Below, in pieces: positions 1 through 12,500 of a DNA stretch of 64,000 nucleotides. The notes under the pieces are model-generated. The model saw only the letters and a program-made list of their open reading frames with translations. It made no database searches and had not been told where the DNA came from. This DNA is from Massariosphaeria phaeospora. Lineage: Eukaryota > Ascomycota > Dothideomycetes > Pleosporales. A program made the position numbers and the translations under genes. The stretch lies in assembly GCA_011032825.1 (NCBI GenBank), contig JAADJZ010000002.1, positions 558,001 through 622,000 of the forward strand. Direction: 5' to 3'. The stretch's first letter is position 1, and each line of letters begins with the position of its first letter.

Positions 1-715
1 ATATTGCGTTAATAGAGTTAGTAGTGCTTTTGGCAAAAACTAACTAAGGTAATAGTTTAACTAAGGTAATAATCTAATACGTTACGCAAGTAGTACTTAA
101 TTGCTTTAAAGTATAGCTACGTACTTCGCTACTACTTTTTGCACTAAAAACGCCGTAGCAGTTAAAAACTCTAAGCAATACGCTTAAATTTAAATCGCAA
201 CTAAAGCTTATTACTACTAAGCTTAGTTTCTTTCTATTATTTTTAAAGAATAAAGTTAACTAGCTTGTTAAAGAGTTCTACTAGATAGCTTATAAAGTTA
301 AAGTAATACGCAATTAAATCTCTAGCTTTAAAAAAACTATTAAAGAAGTAACAAGAAAAAAGTTATAAAAACAAAAGCGAATTTAGATAAGTAGTATAAT
401 AGAGTATAGTAACAAATTAGTATAAGTAGCTGCTAAAGCGTTTATAGCGCTTTAGCTATTAAAAAAAGCGCGTAGTAAAAAGAGTTAAGAAAAAGCACAA
501 CTAGCTTTATAGCGCTGTAAAAATTGTAGTAATACAAAGCACAATACTCAAACTTGCTAAAAGAATACAAAAAAAGCTTTTAAATCTAAAGCTAGCACAA
601 AGTACGCAGGTTTCTTGTTTAATAGCAATTAATTTAATATTCTTTAAAATAAGTTGGTTGTGCTAAGAAATTTTAAAAAGTTTGATAATCTAGAAAGTTC
701 GATAATCTATTACGT
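1..715 (+). mobile_element. 3' half of a heavily mutated pogo/Fot-like transposon
   Basis: This is the C-terminal part of a degenerate DDE transposase read on the plus strand, entering from outside the window. Many TAG codons interrupt it. At 516-557 a CX2CX4HX4C zinc knuckle is still readable (C at 516, C at 525, H at 540, C at 555). The same stretch, read in reverse, recurs at about 12,850-13,080 and in less mutated form at 29,030-29,200, so all three belong to one family. The right end is at 715 (...TATTACGT), followed by TA at 716-717 as a likely target duplication. The last 60 bases carry two 17-nt-spaced copies of a GATAATCTA-type motif. Family assignment rests on similarity to the better preserved copy at 29,010-32,977. 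Confidence 0.75.
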
Positions 716-717
716 TA

Positions 718-1335
718 GCTATTATTACGATATTTTTTAGTAGAGTAATTGTATACATGCTCGCAATTAACTTATATTAATTATATTTACGTAGAAGCCT
801 AATAGCGCGGCCGTAGAAATTAACTTTAAGTAGAGCTTCTAGTGTAGCTTCTAAAAGCTTTGCAATACTTGCAAAGCTACTACTACGTTTTTGTTACTTA
901 AGCTTTGATAAAGAAAAACCTAAAGCTTTGCGCTTACGGTAGCGAATAAGTAGAAAGTACTTATTAATAAGTATAGGTTAAGTTATAAGTTGCACAAACT
1001 TTAAGTTAAACTTTAAGTTAAAGTTAAGTTAGAGTTAACCTAGCGTAGGTAGAAGTTAAGTTAGAGTAGTTAAAGCTTTAGGTTAAAAGTTAAGTTAGAG
1101 TTACCTAAATAGTTAAGAAACTATAATAAATAAATGTAATAAATATACATAGAAAACTTAATATTAATATAAATTGTAAATATTATGTAAAACTTAACTA
1201 CAACTTTAAGCTTTAACTACTTTAACTTAACTTCAACTTAAGCTGCTTAGTAACTAGCGCGAGTTAAAGCTAAAGTTAAGTTAGAGTCTAACGTAAGCTA
1301 ACTTAACTCTAACTCAACTTCTACTTATTTACTAG
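718..1335. repeat. AT-rich stretch with AAGTTAAGTTAGAG repeat cluster
   Basis: No gene is visible. The 14-mer AAGTTAAGTTAGAG occurs four times on the plus strand, at about 1021, 1053, 1087 and 1273. Imperfect inverted versions (AACTTAACTCTAACTC type) lie at about 1200-1320, so the block can fold on itself. It lies just beyond the C-terminal end of the degenerate minus-strand transposase that follows. It may therefore be that element's terminal or subterminal repeat, but no clean terminus or target duplication could be identified. The motif does not repeat with a 6-nt period, so it is not a plain telomere array. Confidence 0.4.
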
Positions 1336-1339
1336 CCTA

Positions 1340-3095
1340 TTTGCGCTTGCTCTTTTAAGTAGTTTAAAGTGCTTTTTGGTATTTTAAGCTGCGATTTAAG
1401 TAGCGCGCGCAGCTTTTTTCTTAGTCTACTTCTTAGCACGTACTACTTTAGCTTTTTTTTTTGCTATACGCTTTCTCTTTGCTTACTACTTTTAAAGTAG
1501 CTTAGTAGTAGCTAGAAGCTTTTTTCTGTTCGCTTTTGCAAGCTACTTTTTATACTTTTTTTATTATTTTACTGCTTTTTGTGCACGTGCTTTTCTAATC
1601 TTTTGCAAAAACTAAAAAATAGCACTACTATAGTACTTTTCTTGCTGCTGTAAGTTAAAAAGCTTGCTGCGTTTCTTTTGCTTTTTTTTAGTAGTAAGCG
1701 CTTTTTTTAGCCTATTGTTTTTATAGTGTAGTAGCTTGTTTTGCACTTAAAGTTAGTAAAGAGTTTAAAAAAGCAACTTTGCTTTTTTTGTAGCGTTATT
1801 TCTTACTACAAAGCGTAGAAAACGTTTTATTTTACGCTAGTTACTATTCGTAAGTGCTAAAAACTATAATTTACTATTTTCTTACTTTCTATTTTTTTCT
1901 TTTTAGAACTAATTAAGTATAACTTTTAGCTTTATAGGCTATATACTAGTAGCTTTAAAAAACTTAAAAATAATTTTTGTTGTAAAGAAAAACTTCTACG
2001 CTTTCTAGAATAGTAAAAAGAAGTTTCTTTTCTTAACTGCAAAAAGCTTTTAGGTTTTTTAAAAGTAATTAGTAAGCTTTTTAGAGTAGGCGCTAGAAAG
2101 AAGTTTAAAGTAAACAATATTAAGTAGCTAAAGCGTATAAGTACTATAAAGCAGAAATATAGCAAAAAGTATACGATAGAAGTTGTAGTAGTTAATAAAA
2201 TTCTATGTAAAGTAACTGCTATAGCCGCTAAGTATAAAGAAACGCTAGTTTTTTTTTTTTTGCGCGCTTTTTCTTTTGTGTAGCAGTTAAAAACCTGCTT
2301 AAGCTATGCTAATCTAACGTTATTGTTTGTCTAGCTAAACGAGAATAAAGTAATAAAAACGTTGTGCTTTTTTACTTTAACGTTAGCTACCTAGCTTAAC
2401 TATAGTAACTTTAATAACGCTTAAAAAATAAAACAAAGCAGCAAAGCGCTTCTATTAGCGCAAATAGCTACTAGAAAAGTTATCTACTTACAAAAGCTAT
2501 TTTAGAGTAATGCTTGCACTTTTTTCTTTTTTTATTGCCGTTGAGTAAACACTTGTTTTAAGCAACTTGTTATACTAATTATAAAACTTTTTTTATTTAT
2601 ATTGTAGTAGTAACGCGGCTGTACGTTGTACTACTTTATTTTAGCATGTAGCAAGTTAAAATACAGCGCGTACTTAACGTTTAAATTAGCGTTGTAGCAA
2701 AAAAAGTCTATTCTAGAAAACTATTTGAAAACGAAATAATTGCTTTGTTAGTAGAAAAAGCGCGTTACTTAAGCATTGCTTACTAGCTTTGTAGCTATCT
2801 AAAATGCAAAATTTTGTATTATTTTTTTTGTAAAAAGTAGCTTTTTTTTTGTAAAGTTTTTAATATAGCTTATAAGTTTTATTTCTTGTTGTAAGCTAAG
2901 CTTTTGTTAGTTAATTCTCTAGGCTTTCTGCGTACTCTAACGGCTTTAGTATTTTCAAAATAGTATAGTTTTGTTTACGTTAAGCTTATTAGCTATTGCT
3001 TAGTATGTAAAATTTTCTTTTAGTTTAAGTAATTTAATTGCTGCAAGCGTAGCTTCTATAGCTGTTGTAGTAGTTAAAATGCAACGCGTTAAAGT
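1340..3095 (-). pseudogene. Degenerate pogo/Fot-like transposase (minus strand)
   Basis: Read on the minus strand, the right edge (about 3,090 leftwards) gives a recognisable psq-type helix-turn-helix start: Ala/Ile-rich, an EATLAAIKLL-like segment, then an FTY*AIANKLNVNKT-like segment. It resembles the N-termini at 15,134 and 31,422. The left part (about 1,340-2,200) gives the Lys/Ala-rich coiled C-terminus typical of these transposases, including an SRKRR motif near 2,000 that also occurs in the plus-strand copy near 5,520. Stops, mostly TAG, are dense throughout. It lies head to head with the plus-strand copy starting at 3,268. It is dead, and exact ends are uncertain. Confidence 0.6.
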
Positions 3096-3267
3096 TAGTA
3101 GCTTGTCTAGTGTTTTAGTGTTTTTTAAGTATTGCGCAACTTCGAGCGCTGCGCGTACAAGCACGGTACATTACTTGTACACCAAATAAACTAGTTTACT
3201 AGTTAAGCTACTCTACTATTTAAATATATGTATTATTTTAACTTTAACACAACGCATTTCTACTAAT

Positions 3268-5701
3268 ATAAACTTAATTAAAGCTGCGATTAAAGCTATC
3301 AAATCGCAAAAGCTTAGCGCATCTTTTAGCTACCGCAAAGTTGCAAAAAAATATAAAGTTAATTAAACAACGTTGTTGCAAATATACTAGAGTAGATTAT
3401 AGTTTTATATAGCTACTATACAACAACAGCAATTACTTAACTTACAAAAAAAAAAAAACTTATGCAATATATAAAAAAATGTACAAAGCAAAGCTTACTA
3501 CTTACACGCAAAATAGTAAAGAATTTTGCAAATATAGTTGCAAAATAAAACGCATTAGTTGTATAGGTTACTTAGTTTCTGCATTGCTATTAAGTTAACT
3601 TTACTACTAAATAAAACGCTAGAATTAATTGTAATTGTTACTAAGTTAACTTATATAAAAAATACAACTTATACTTTTAAATACTATACGCAAAAATTTA
3701 AAAGTACAACGTTAAGCCGCGTAATATCTATAATATAAATAAAAAAAGCTTTTTCGTTAGCATTACAACACGCTTAAAACGTGTTTTTTTTAAAGCTATT
3801 TAGCAGGAAAACGCTTTGCGAAAAGCTTGAAATTGTAAAGCAGCTATCTATAGCTTTTCACTCGAAAACTAACAAAGCTATAGAAAAAGCAAATTTAATA
3901 ATTAAAACTATTTTAAAACTGTTTGTAAACTAGGACTAAAAGAACTAAGCGCAACTATGCTCTATTGTACAAATCGCAATTCAAAAACAAAAAGTAGTGT
4001 TAACAAAAGTAAGCTTTTTCTTTTTGCAGCATAGCTACGAAATAGACTCGATTTAGTTTTAAGCAAAGAAAAAAGCAAATACGTTTTACTAAGCAACTCT
4101 AAACTCTAAGCAAAGCGCAGCAGAAATAGCTAAAAAGATAAAAAAAGTTATTAACTTTGCGCAAGCTACTATAGCGGAAGCCTAATAGAAGCAAAAAAAA
4201 CAAGCAAATTAATATAAAAAAAAAGCGCTTTTGCTCTAAGTAAAGAACAAAGTTTAGTTGTAGTATAGCAAACACATCTCTAATAAGCGCTTAAGTAAAA
4301 AACTTAACTAAAAAAACAGCAAGTATATAGTTCTAAAAGTTAAATTCTTAAGCAATGTCGTTTTGAATACTCTACTAGAGATAAATTTAATATTTTTAAT
4401 AGATAAGCTAAAACTTGCAGCAAATAATTCGCTAGAGAAATAAAAAACTTTTAACTAAAAACTAAACAGCATTATAGTAAAAAGCGAGCAAAAGTAGTTT
4501 GTTAAACGCATTACGAAAGAACGCTTAAAAGTAGTTAAAAAAAACAGTAGCTTAAGTATCTCGTAAAATAAACTAGCGATAACTAGCTTACATAGAAACT
4601 AGCGCTAGAACTTAAAAACACAAAAGCTTTATTTACTTAGCAAAAAATTTCGGTAGCTTACTAGAACGCTAATAGAAAATTGCTAAAAAACTTTCAAAAC
4701 AGCACGCTTTTAGAAAAAACGCTAGAGCGCTAACGAAGTAAGTAAATTGCTACAAACTAAAAAAAAAAGCTTATGTAATAAGCTAGAAGCTTTATAAGTT
4801 GCTTTAGTCGTAGAACTTTAGTAGATTTTAGAGCTAATACATAGCGCTTAGGTAAGCTTCGTACTTTTCTAAGTAAACTTCGCAAGCTCGCTAGCTTAGT
4901 ATATTAACAATATATTACTTGTAGCTACAAACGCTTTAGGTTTTTAGTAGAGTACTAATAGCTACTTAGCAAAAAGTATATAGAGTTGCTTCGCTTTTGC
5001 TGTAAATAAACTTTATCGAATTTATTACATTTTTTATCTAGAACTTGCTTTCCTAAGCGATTTTCTTTTAGCTACTTACTTTTATCTATAAAAAAAAAAC
5101 TAGGTTACAATCAAGCTAGGTAAACAACGTTAAAGCTAAAAAACACTAAGTTTTTATAGCTAATTTAACTTTAAGATAAACTAGTAACGTACTTTACGAG
5201 TTTGCTGTAAAGCCGAGTAGCTTTACGTATTTGTTTCTTTTCGATTAATAGCTACTATAGGCTATAACGAGCTAGACTAGTTCTTTGCAAAGCTTTTAAA
5301 AGTACCTCGCATCGAATTGCTACTAAAACAGCAATTCGTTTCTTTTACACGAATATACTATTTTTATTACTATACTATTAATCTATTTTAAGTGTTATCG
5401 AATCTACGATTAAACGCAGTTTTACATTTATCAACTACTTACTTAGTAGAACTATCAAACTACTTTCAAACAAGCTAAGGTTTTTTTTTATTACTAAAAG
5501 CAACTTTTTTCTACTATTCTAGAAAGCGTAGAAAACTTTCTTTAAGAAATTAATAATTCTTAGCTCTTTTAGAGCAACAGGCATATTACTTTCTAATTCT
5601 AATTCTATTCTTAATAGATTTGCTAAAACTTAAGAATTAAAAGAAAACTTTATGCTATTACTTAGCAATTATAATTAGAAAAAGATAGATAAGCTTGTAC
5701 G
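3268..5701 (+). pseudogene. Degenerate pogo/Fot-like transposase, 5' part, split by copia insertion
   Basis: The plus-strand translation from 3,268 shows a psq/CENP-B-type HTH (INLIKAAIKAI, then FSYRKVAKKYKVN). It is followed near 3,650-3,780 by a YNVKPRNIYNI-like segment (usually YNMDEKG in intact relatives) and a KRVF segment, the typical approach to the first catalytic Asp of a pogo DDE domain. It is interrupted at 5,701/5,702 by the copia element, whose CTTTG target duplication flanks the break. Reading resumes at 11,839. Stops are frequent and mainly TAG, consistent with CAG or TGG changed by C-to-T or G-to-A. It is not functional. Confidence 0.65.
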
Positions 5702-5706
5702 CTTTG

Positions 5707-5962
5707 TGTTTGTACTTTCTTGCTTCTACCTTTGTGTTTGTATTTTTTCTTTGCTTTTGCACAGCTAGGTGCTGTGTAACGTACACACGGCGCAGGCATG
5801 CAGCTCTCTTTACTACTACTTCGTGTAGTAGCAAACACAAGGCAAGCTTAGAGAAAGTATATAGAGCTATTTCGTCCTATCGTAGATAGAACACACACGA
5901 ACTAATATACAGATATTAGTTACTTGTGCACTTGTTTTCTCTTTTACATCTATGAACTAACA
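5707..5962 (+). repeat. 5' LTR of copia element
   Basis: The 256-bp terminal repeat starts TGTTTGTAC and ends ACTAACA, immediately preceded by CTTTG. It is the same length as the 3' LTR. Differences between the two are dominated by C/T and G/A exchanges in mixed contexts (CpA, CpT and CpG). Confidence 0.92.
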
Positions 5963-6264
5963 CTAATTAGTAGTTAACTTTATAGTATAGCGATGCTATG
6001 AGATAACTACAAACGGCAAAGAGAATTAGAAAAAACACAACTAGGAGTACATTAATACTACAAACTGTGTGCTAATAAGACTCTAAGCGTTTACCTAGGT
6101 TTTCGCGTCTATTACGCTTTCGCTAGAAGCTTGCGCGTCGAAGCCTATTACTAAGCAACAAGAACTTTAAGCGTTTACCTAAGTTCTTGCCTACGCTCAA
6201 AGTACCTACTTCTAATAGTACTATCAACTTGCGCCTTAACTCTTTAAAGAGACGCTTTTTTACT

Positions 6265-9200
6265 ACTTTCTCTACGATGCCTCACACCAACCACTTTACA
6301 AAGAAAAAACAAATAATTATTATTAAAAATAACTACAGTTAACTTCTAGACATTAACAAGAATACAAACATTACATCTATCGACACGAAAATAGTTAACA
6401 CTTACATTCTCTTTTAATACCGCACCTTTTAAAACTATAGATTAGAGAACTATAAGCTATAGAATATAATTATCGTTGTCTTTAAAAGATAGCCAAAAGA
6501 ACTGTTTGCTAAGGCTAATAAAGCTCTACTTACTCGCTTCTAAAACTACCTACGCATGCAAAGTATCTTTGTTGTTAAAAATAGCAAGTTAATTGCCTGC
6601 AACATAGCAGAAGCGATACAAAGCAACTATTACGAATAGACCAACGAAGAAGTTGCCAACTAGCTCAAAATAACCAAGAACTTCAACTCGCACTTTAACT
6701 TAAATCGTTCGCCGGCGCCTACGTACGACACTCTTTTGTTACGACAGTTTCTTCAACAACTTCTTGCTTATTTACTTTTTTCTTCTCGCCTAGCTCTACT
6801 TGTACTACAACCTAAAACGCGTCTACGATTACAGCAGCTAGAAAAGCACTACCTACTCCAAATCCAATCTTCGCCGCAGCAGCGACCTACGTTCTATGCA
6901 CTTTTCTAGCAGCAGTACAACGCTTCTCTACTCTCTACGCAGCAACTAAACCTATACGATCTCTACAACTTTTCTCTACAACGCAAAAGCCCTACGGACA
7001 CTACACGTTTTGACAATACCTATTAACTTATTACAAACCTCTGCAAGCTGTACGACAACGACAAACGCTTTAGAAGTAAGCTGTATAACGTATTTGACAC
7101 CAAATTTAGAATCTTCCGCAACAACTGCAGCAAGATAGAGCTACTTAAACTGTACTAGAATCGAGCTTTCTCTATTATGCTAAAGAAAAAAGCATTAAGC
7201 TACTATTACAACTGTCTTGCAGGCTAGGGCTATAACCTTAAAACGATAATAGGCATGATAAAGAGCTATTTTTATACTAAAGAGAATCGTCAACTGTACT
7301 TTAGCGAATAGAGAACAACTACGCTAGCACGTACAATTAGCGCCTACTCTAACAAGTTACATTTTAAAGCTCTACAAGTCTTTACTAACAAACTCTAGAA
7401 GCTTCAACGCGAACTAGGCTATAACTACTAAAGCGACAACGTGCTGCGTAAACAGTTGATCAACGCGTGCAGCAGCATTAAAAACTACAACCTCGCACTC
7501 TTTGCCCTAGCACCTACTTTTGAAAGTTTCTGTTTAACTCTACGCTCGTTTATTAGCGCTGCTACTCGCTTGCGCAAGGCACGTAACTTAAACTCAACGC
7601 AATACACCGCCGACAGCAACTACAGAAACGACTATAGCCAACATTTCTATAAAAACAACTTCGATAACAACACAGAGCATAGCTATAAGCAGTACTAGAC
7701 TAATAGAACCTATAGAAGCCAAGGCTTATAGAAGAATCGAGGCAATATATCGCAAGAATTCCTATTACGCTTCTCGCTACAAGGCCTTAACGATAGAGCC
7801 TACCAAAACAACTTTTAAAAATTACTCTCTCGACGACTACTGCTACTCGAACGACAGCAACGCTAGAAGAAATGCTTTATCTGTAGCAAGCCTAGCTGCT
7901 AGTTAACAAAGCACTTCGAGAACAAGCGCAAGCAATTCTATAATAGGTATTGCTAGACAGCGTTAGCTTACTCGTACGAAAAACAATCTAGCCCTAGCGT
8001 TACTAACTTTCACGCTTTCTTAGCTAATTACGAAAGCTTCGAATTCAACAAAAAGGCCTAGCAAATGCTCGTCGCTAAGACAGTAGAGAGAAACTAGTTT
8101 TTTACTAAACTAACTAGTGCAATTGATAGCAACTAAACAATTGCTTATCTAAGCGACCAAGCTGTGTGTTACGCAGCTACTAAAATCGATGCGTTTAGAG
8201 TAGTCAACAAAACGCCTACTACTGTATTTACGTTTGAGAATCGATACAATGAAAAAGTTTTCCAAGGCATTATGCCTAATACAGAAGCCTTAGGCGTTTC
8301 GACAGTAGGCGAATTGCAAGCAATTACTCTACAAGCAATAGAAAGCTTGCAGATAAATACTTTAACGGCTAGACAACACTAAATCCGCTTTGGCAGAAGC
8401 TAGGAAATAGCTTTTATAGGCACTTTGCACGTTGACACAGTAATTAGAAACGTTACGTTCTACGTACTACCTACTAATACGCTATTCTTGCTTTGTCTTG
8501 CCAACATAAACAGACTAGGCGTTAAATTTGATAACCTACGCAACGTATTAATCTAAGGCAGCAAGCTACACTTAGTTGTACGCAAATAGAGCTATTTTTA
8601 GCTTTTTATCAATTAAGCTAAGCGCACCGCAGCCGCTAGCTGCTACTTTATAGAAACTAAACTACGCTAGCTACACCAACGATTCGGCTACCTATTAGCT
8701 CGTTGGCTTTACGACTTACTTATACGCGCTAGTTATAACAACGTCTACAAGAAAATTATTAACAAGCTCGTTAAGTATTGCCAACAGTGCCAATTGAACT
8801 AGAAAGCACCTAGACGCTTTAAATTCAAGCTCAAAGAACTAGACATAGACTTCAACTACGAGGTAATTATCAACGTTATGTACCTAGATAGCAAGCTCGT
8901 TTTACACGCAGTTAACAACGCAACCGCCTTTTAGGCTGCTCGCTTTTTTAAAGATCTATTAGCTGCGACTACCTAGGACGCTCTACGGCACTGCTAGATA
9001 GATACCTACGTTAAACCGCTTGAATATCTTGTCTATAATGCCGGCAAGAATTTCGTTTCTACTAAGTTCAAGCAACTAGCTAAGGCAATGTTAATTAACG
9101 TTAAACAAGTACCTGTAGAAGCCTACAATAGTGTAGGCAAAGTAAAGCAGTATCACGCTTCGTTACAACGCGCTTTTGAAACTATTCGAGGTAACCTACT

Positions 9201-11480
9201 TGCGACAAATAAACGGCTTATTCTACAAATAGTAGTAAAAGCTGTTAACGACACGGCAGGCTCGAATAGCCTAGTACTAACACTTCTTGTTTTCAGCGCT
9301 TACCTACGTATAGCAGAAGCTTTTCTTTCGTTGCTATCAATTACTCAACGCGCCGCCGCTATTAGAAAGGCTATAAACAAGGTTTGACAAATACACAACA
9401 TGCGCTAAGTTAGTAACGCGCTAGCGACACGCAATAAACCTACGACAATTGAAATAACTACTTTGCCTATTAACTCTAACGTACGCGTCTAGCGCGAGAA
9501 AGACGAATAGATAGGTCTCTACAAACTTATTGCTATAACAAACGAAACCTATACAATACAGCTTCTCTACGGACCTACAAACTTTCGATCAACAGTAGTT
9601 AAGCTTTACTACACTAACAACGAAGCAATCGCAACTCTAGCAATCGGCAGCAACGACAATGCCTATCGAAACTAGAATAGTAACACTAGCAGGTCTAACT
9701 AGGAACTAGAACTAGAACCAACTTTCGAGCTTTCTAGACGCAAGCGCGGCTGTTCTAAAAAAAGCAAAAACAAGCCTAAAGCTCTAATAGCCTACGCGAC
9801 TTAGCCTATTGAAACTTACATAATAGAAACTTTCATAACACACAAAGAAAACACCGACTAGCTGCTAGCAATTCAACTGCGGCAGGAACAAAGAATAACA
9901 GCACCTAGTAAACTATTCGAGCAATTTGATAACAAGGAAATTGATAGCTTTATTGCTAATAGAGTTTTTCGCTTTGAGAAGTACAATCTCTACAAGCACT
10001 AAGGACGAATTTTCAAGTTGCAACTTGTACGCGAAGTTAAAAGCAAGGCTACTACTGCTTTATACGAGAAATCTCGGCTAGTAGTGCAAAGCTACTAGAA
10101 CAACGGCAAAGCGACAATTCTTACTTAATTGCTAACTATCTAACGAGCTAGCTAGCAAGCTATCTTATCAATCGCTCTATTACTTATGCGCAATGGAATT
10201 TCGCTTTAGCTGCGAGACATTACCTAGGCCTACGTCTAGTTACGCACAAAGCTTAACTAAGTAGTAATTGCTTGCTTGCTCAAAGAAATTGCTTATAAAT
10301 ACTCGCCTAACACAATTATAATAGTCGAGAAGCTTTTGTACGGCTTGGCTAAAGCTAGTACCTATTAGTAAGCAACGTACAGCACTTATTACAAAGAAAA
10401 ACTCTTTATAGAAACTTCAACGTACGATTCATGCCTGCTTATTACTACTACCTAAGACACGTTTAGCGTAGTAGGCATGCAAACTAACGACACTTTTATT
10501 CTTGCAAATAAACGTTTTTTTAAGTAAGAAAAAAACGAGTTAACGTTTATAGCAAAGCCGAAGCAAAAGTTAACACCTTGTACTCTATTAATTTTCAACG
10601 GCTGCGTTCTTTTGATTAATTATAACGGCAAGCTTATACTACAACAGAAAAACTAAAGCAGTAAAATCTAGCTTATTAACGCAAGCTCAACTAACTATAA
10701 GCATTAGTACATTGAACAGAAAGCTCGCAGCGCTTATATCGCAAGCATCTGCTAACTAAAAACTGCCTTTAACTTTTTTGTTGCCGCACAAAATTAGAAG
10801 CTTACTTAAGATAACATCAACGCTTTAAACAAGCGCTTATAGTAGCAGTTAAACAACCTCCGCCGTAGCTTTACCTACAAAGAAATTAACTTATTTTAGG
10901 CTAAAGTTTTTGTGTTTGTTAACGGCTTCTTTGCTAACAACAAAGATTTAAGTAGCTAGATTAGCTACACAATTATACTCGCTACAGAAGATACTACTAA
11001 TGCTAAGTTTACAATTTATAGCAATTTTATCTACTAAAGCTCTACAAAGAGCAAGCGCGTAACTCGAAGCGTACTTGCGTTAGAGATCTACGCAATAGTA
11101 GAAAGCGTCGACCTCGCTTACTCTATTACCTCAACACTCGCTATAATTACAAAGCAGCTTAGTTTACTTTCTTTTCTACTAGTAGTTTGTATAGACTTAT
11201 ATTTACTATACAAGTGTATCGTTAAGCTAGAATTAACTAAAAAGAAGCAACTAATAATTAACATTATAGCTTTTCGCCAATCGTACGAAAAAAAAGAGTT
11301 GTTTAAAGTTTAATAAGTAAATAGCTAAGACAATTCTGCTAATGCTATAACAAAGGCGTTACTAAACAAAGCTTTAGAAACTTTTGTTAACACTAACTTA
11401 CTGCGCGTACGAGTTAACGAATAAGTAACACGCAAGGCATTTACAAACTAACTTTTCTTTTTTTTACACTTATAGCTACA
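6265..11480 (+). pseudogene. Copia gag-pol remnant
   Basis: One reading frame (frame 1 of the window) can be followed through open stretches at 7,441-7,698, 8,164-8,382 and 9,088-9,387, so indels are few or absent over this part. In order it shows a gag region, a zinc-knuckle block (CFICSKPSC then TKHF, about 7,870-7,920), a protease-like region near 8,160-8,350, and integrase (HQRFG near 8,680, a paired Cys segment YCQQCQ near 8,780, a MYLDSK...LHAVNNAT segment near 8,880-8,930). Reverse transcriptase shows a LLYGLAKAST segment near 10,340 and MQTNDT near 10,480, which corresponds to the catalytic Asp pair. An RNase H-like region lies at about 10,900-11,350. In-frame stops are mostly TAG, with a few TAA. 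Confidence 0.75.
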
Positions 11481-11577
11481 ACTTTTCTTTTACGCTTGTA
11501 GCTACAACTTTTTTTTTACGCTTGTTGTTTTCTTACGACTACACACACTCTTTTACTATAAAAAAAAAAGTTGCTAG

Positions 11578-11833
11578 TGTTTGTACTTCTTTGCTTCTAC
11601 TTTTGTGTTTGTATTTCTTTTTTGCTTTTGCATAGCTAAGTGCTGTGTAACGTACACACAGCGCAGGCATGCAGCTTTCTTTACTACTACTTCGTATAGT
11701 AGCAAACACAAAGCAAGCTTAGAGAGAGTATATAGAGCTATTTTGTCCTATCGTAGATAGAACACACACGAACTAATATACAGAGATTAGTTACTTGTGC
11801 ACTTGTTTTTTCTTTTACACTTGTAAACCAACA
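11578..11833 (+). repeat. 3' LTR of copia element
   Basis: The 256-bp repeat begins TGTTTGTAC and ends ACCAACA, followed at once by the CTTTG duplication at 11,834-11,838. It matches the 5' LTR base for base in length. Confidence 0.92.
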
Positions 11834-11838
11834 CTTTG

Positions 11839-12500
11839 TAGTAAGCAATTAAAATAGTAAAAATACACAAAAGCTTCGTTAATCGCTTTACTACTTATTT
11901 GTCCAAAATAACCTAATTAACTATAAAATAAATAGGCTTAAGTAGGCTCTATCTATTAAGAAAAAGCGTAAGAAAAAAAGCAAAGCTCTAGACTTTTAAC
12001 AGCGCTAGGAGTATTATAGTAAAGCTATTTTCTAGTTACTAAAGAAAGTAAAGAAAGTACGTATTCGTTAGTTAATTAAAGAGTAAGAAAATTAGAAATA
12101 GCAACTTCAAAAAGCAAAGATAGCAGAGCTAAGAAAAGCAGCTAAGCTATACAAAAAGAAAATTGCAAAGAAAAAGCGTGTAGCGCGAAAAGTAGCTAAA
12201 GTAGCGAAAAAAAAGAAAATAGTAGAAAAAGCAGCAAAGCGCGCTTGCTAGAAAAAAGCTCGCAATGCTACAAAAGCTCTACAATTTTTACAAAAGAGTA
12301 AAAAAAAAACTTCGCAGCTATTTTTATAAAGCAAAAAGCGTTACAAAAGTAGCGTTGATACTAGAAATACTACAAAGGCTTTAGAAAGCGTATCTACTAC
12401 TCTAGCTATTCTAACGCGTAGCAGTTGCAACGTTAAGCTTCTAGATAAATATAAGTAGCACAAGTTAATCGCAAGTATTAATATAGTACTCTACTAGAAT
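11839..12500 (+). pseudogene. 3' part of the pogo/Fot-like transposase split by copia
   Basis: After the copia insertion the plus strand reads as a very Lys/Ala/Arg-rich coiled-coil-like tail (about 11,950-12,450, e.g. KKKIAKKKRVARKVAK). It matches in character and position the C-terminal tail of the better preserved transposase at 29,545-30,075 (minus strand). It is taken to be the continuation of the 3,268-5,701 pseudogene. Confidence 0.55.

Larger units (their letters stand above)
5707..11833 (+). mobile_element. Complete but dead Ty1/copia LTR retrotransposon
   Basis: Two 256-bp LTRs (5,707-5,962 and 11,578-11,833) begin TGTTTGTAC and end ACTAACA or ACCAACA. The 5-bp target duplication CTTTG is present on both sides (5,702-5,706 and 11,834-11,838), so both ends are exact. 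Total length is 6,127 bp. The LTRs differ at about 20 of 256 positions, all but one being transitions. The order inside is gag with a CX2C zinc knuckle, protease region, integrase, reverse transcriptase and RNase H, which is the copia order. It is inserted into an older pogo-like element. Coding capacity is destroyed by point changes without obvious frameshifts. Confidence 0.92.

Noticed and set aside
990..1330. Possible RIP-mutated telomere repeat (TTAGGG-like words)
   Set aside because: There is no 6-nt period, and the words are 14-mers with irregular spacing and inverted partners.
5695..5889. Open frames on both strands across 5,658-5,889
   Set aside because: They lie inside the 5' LTR of the copia element.
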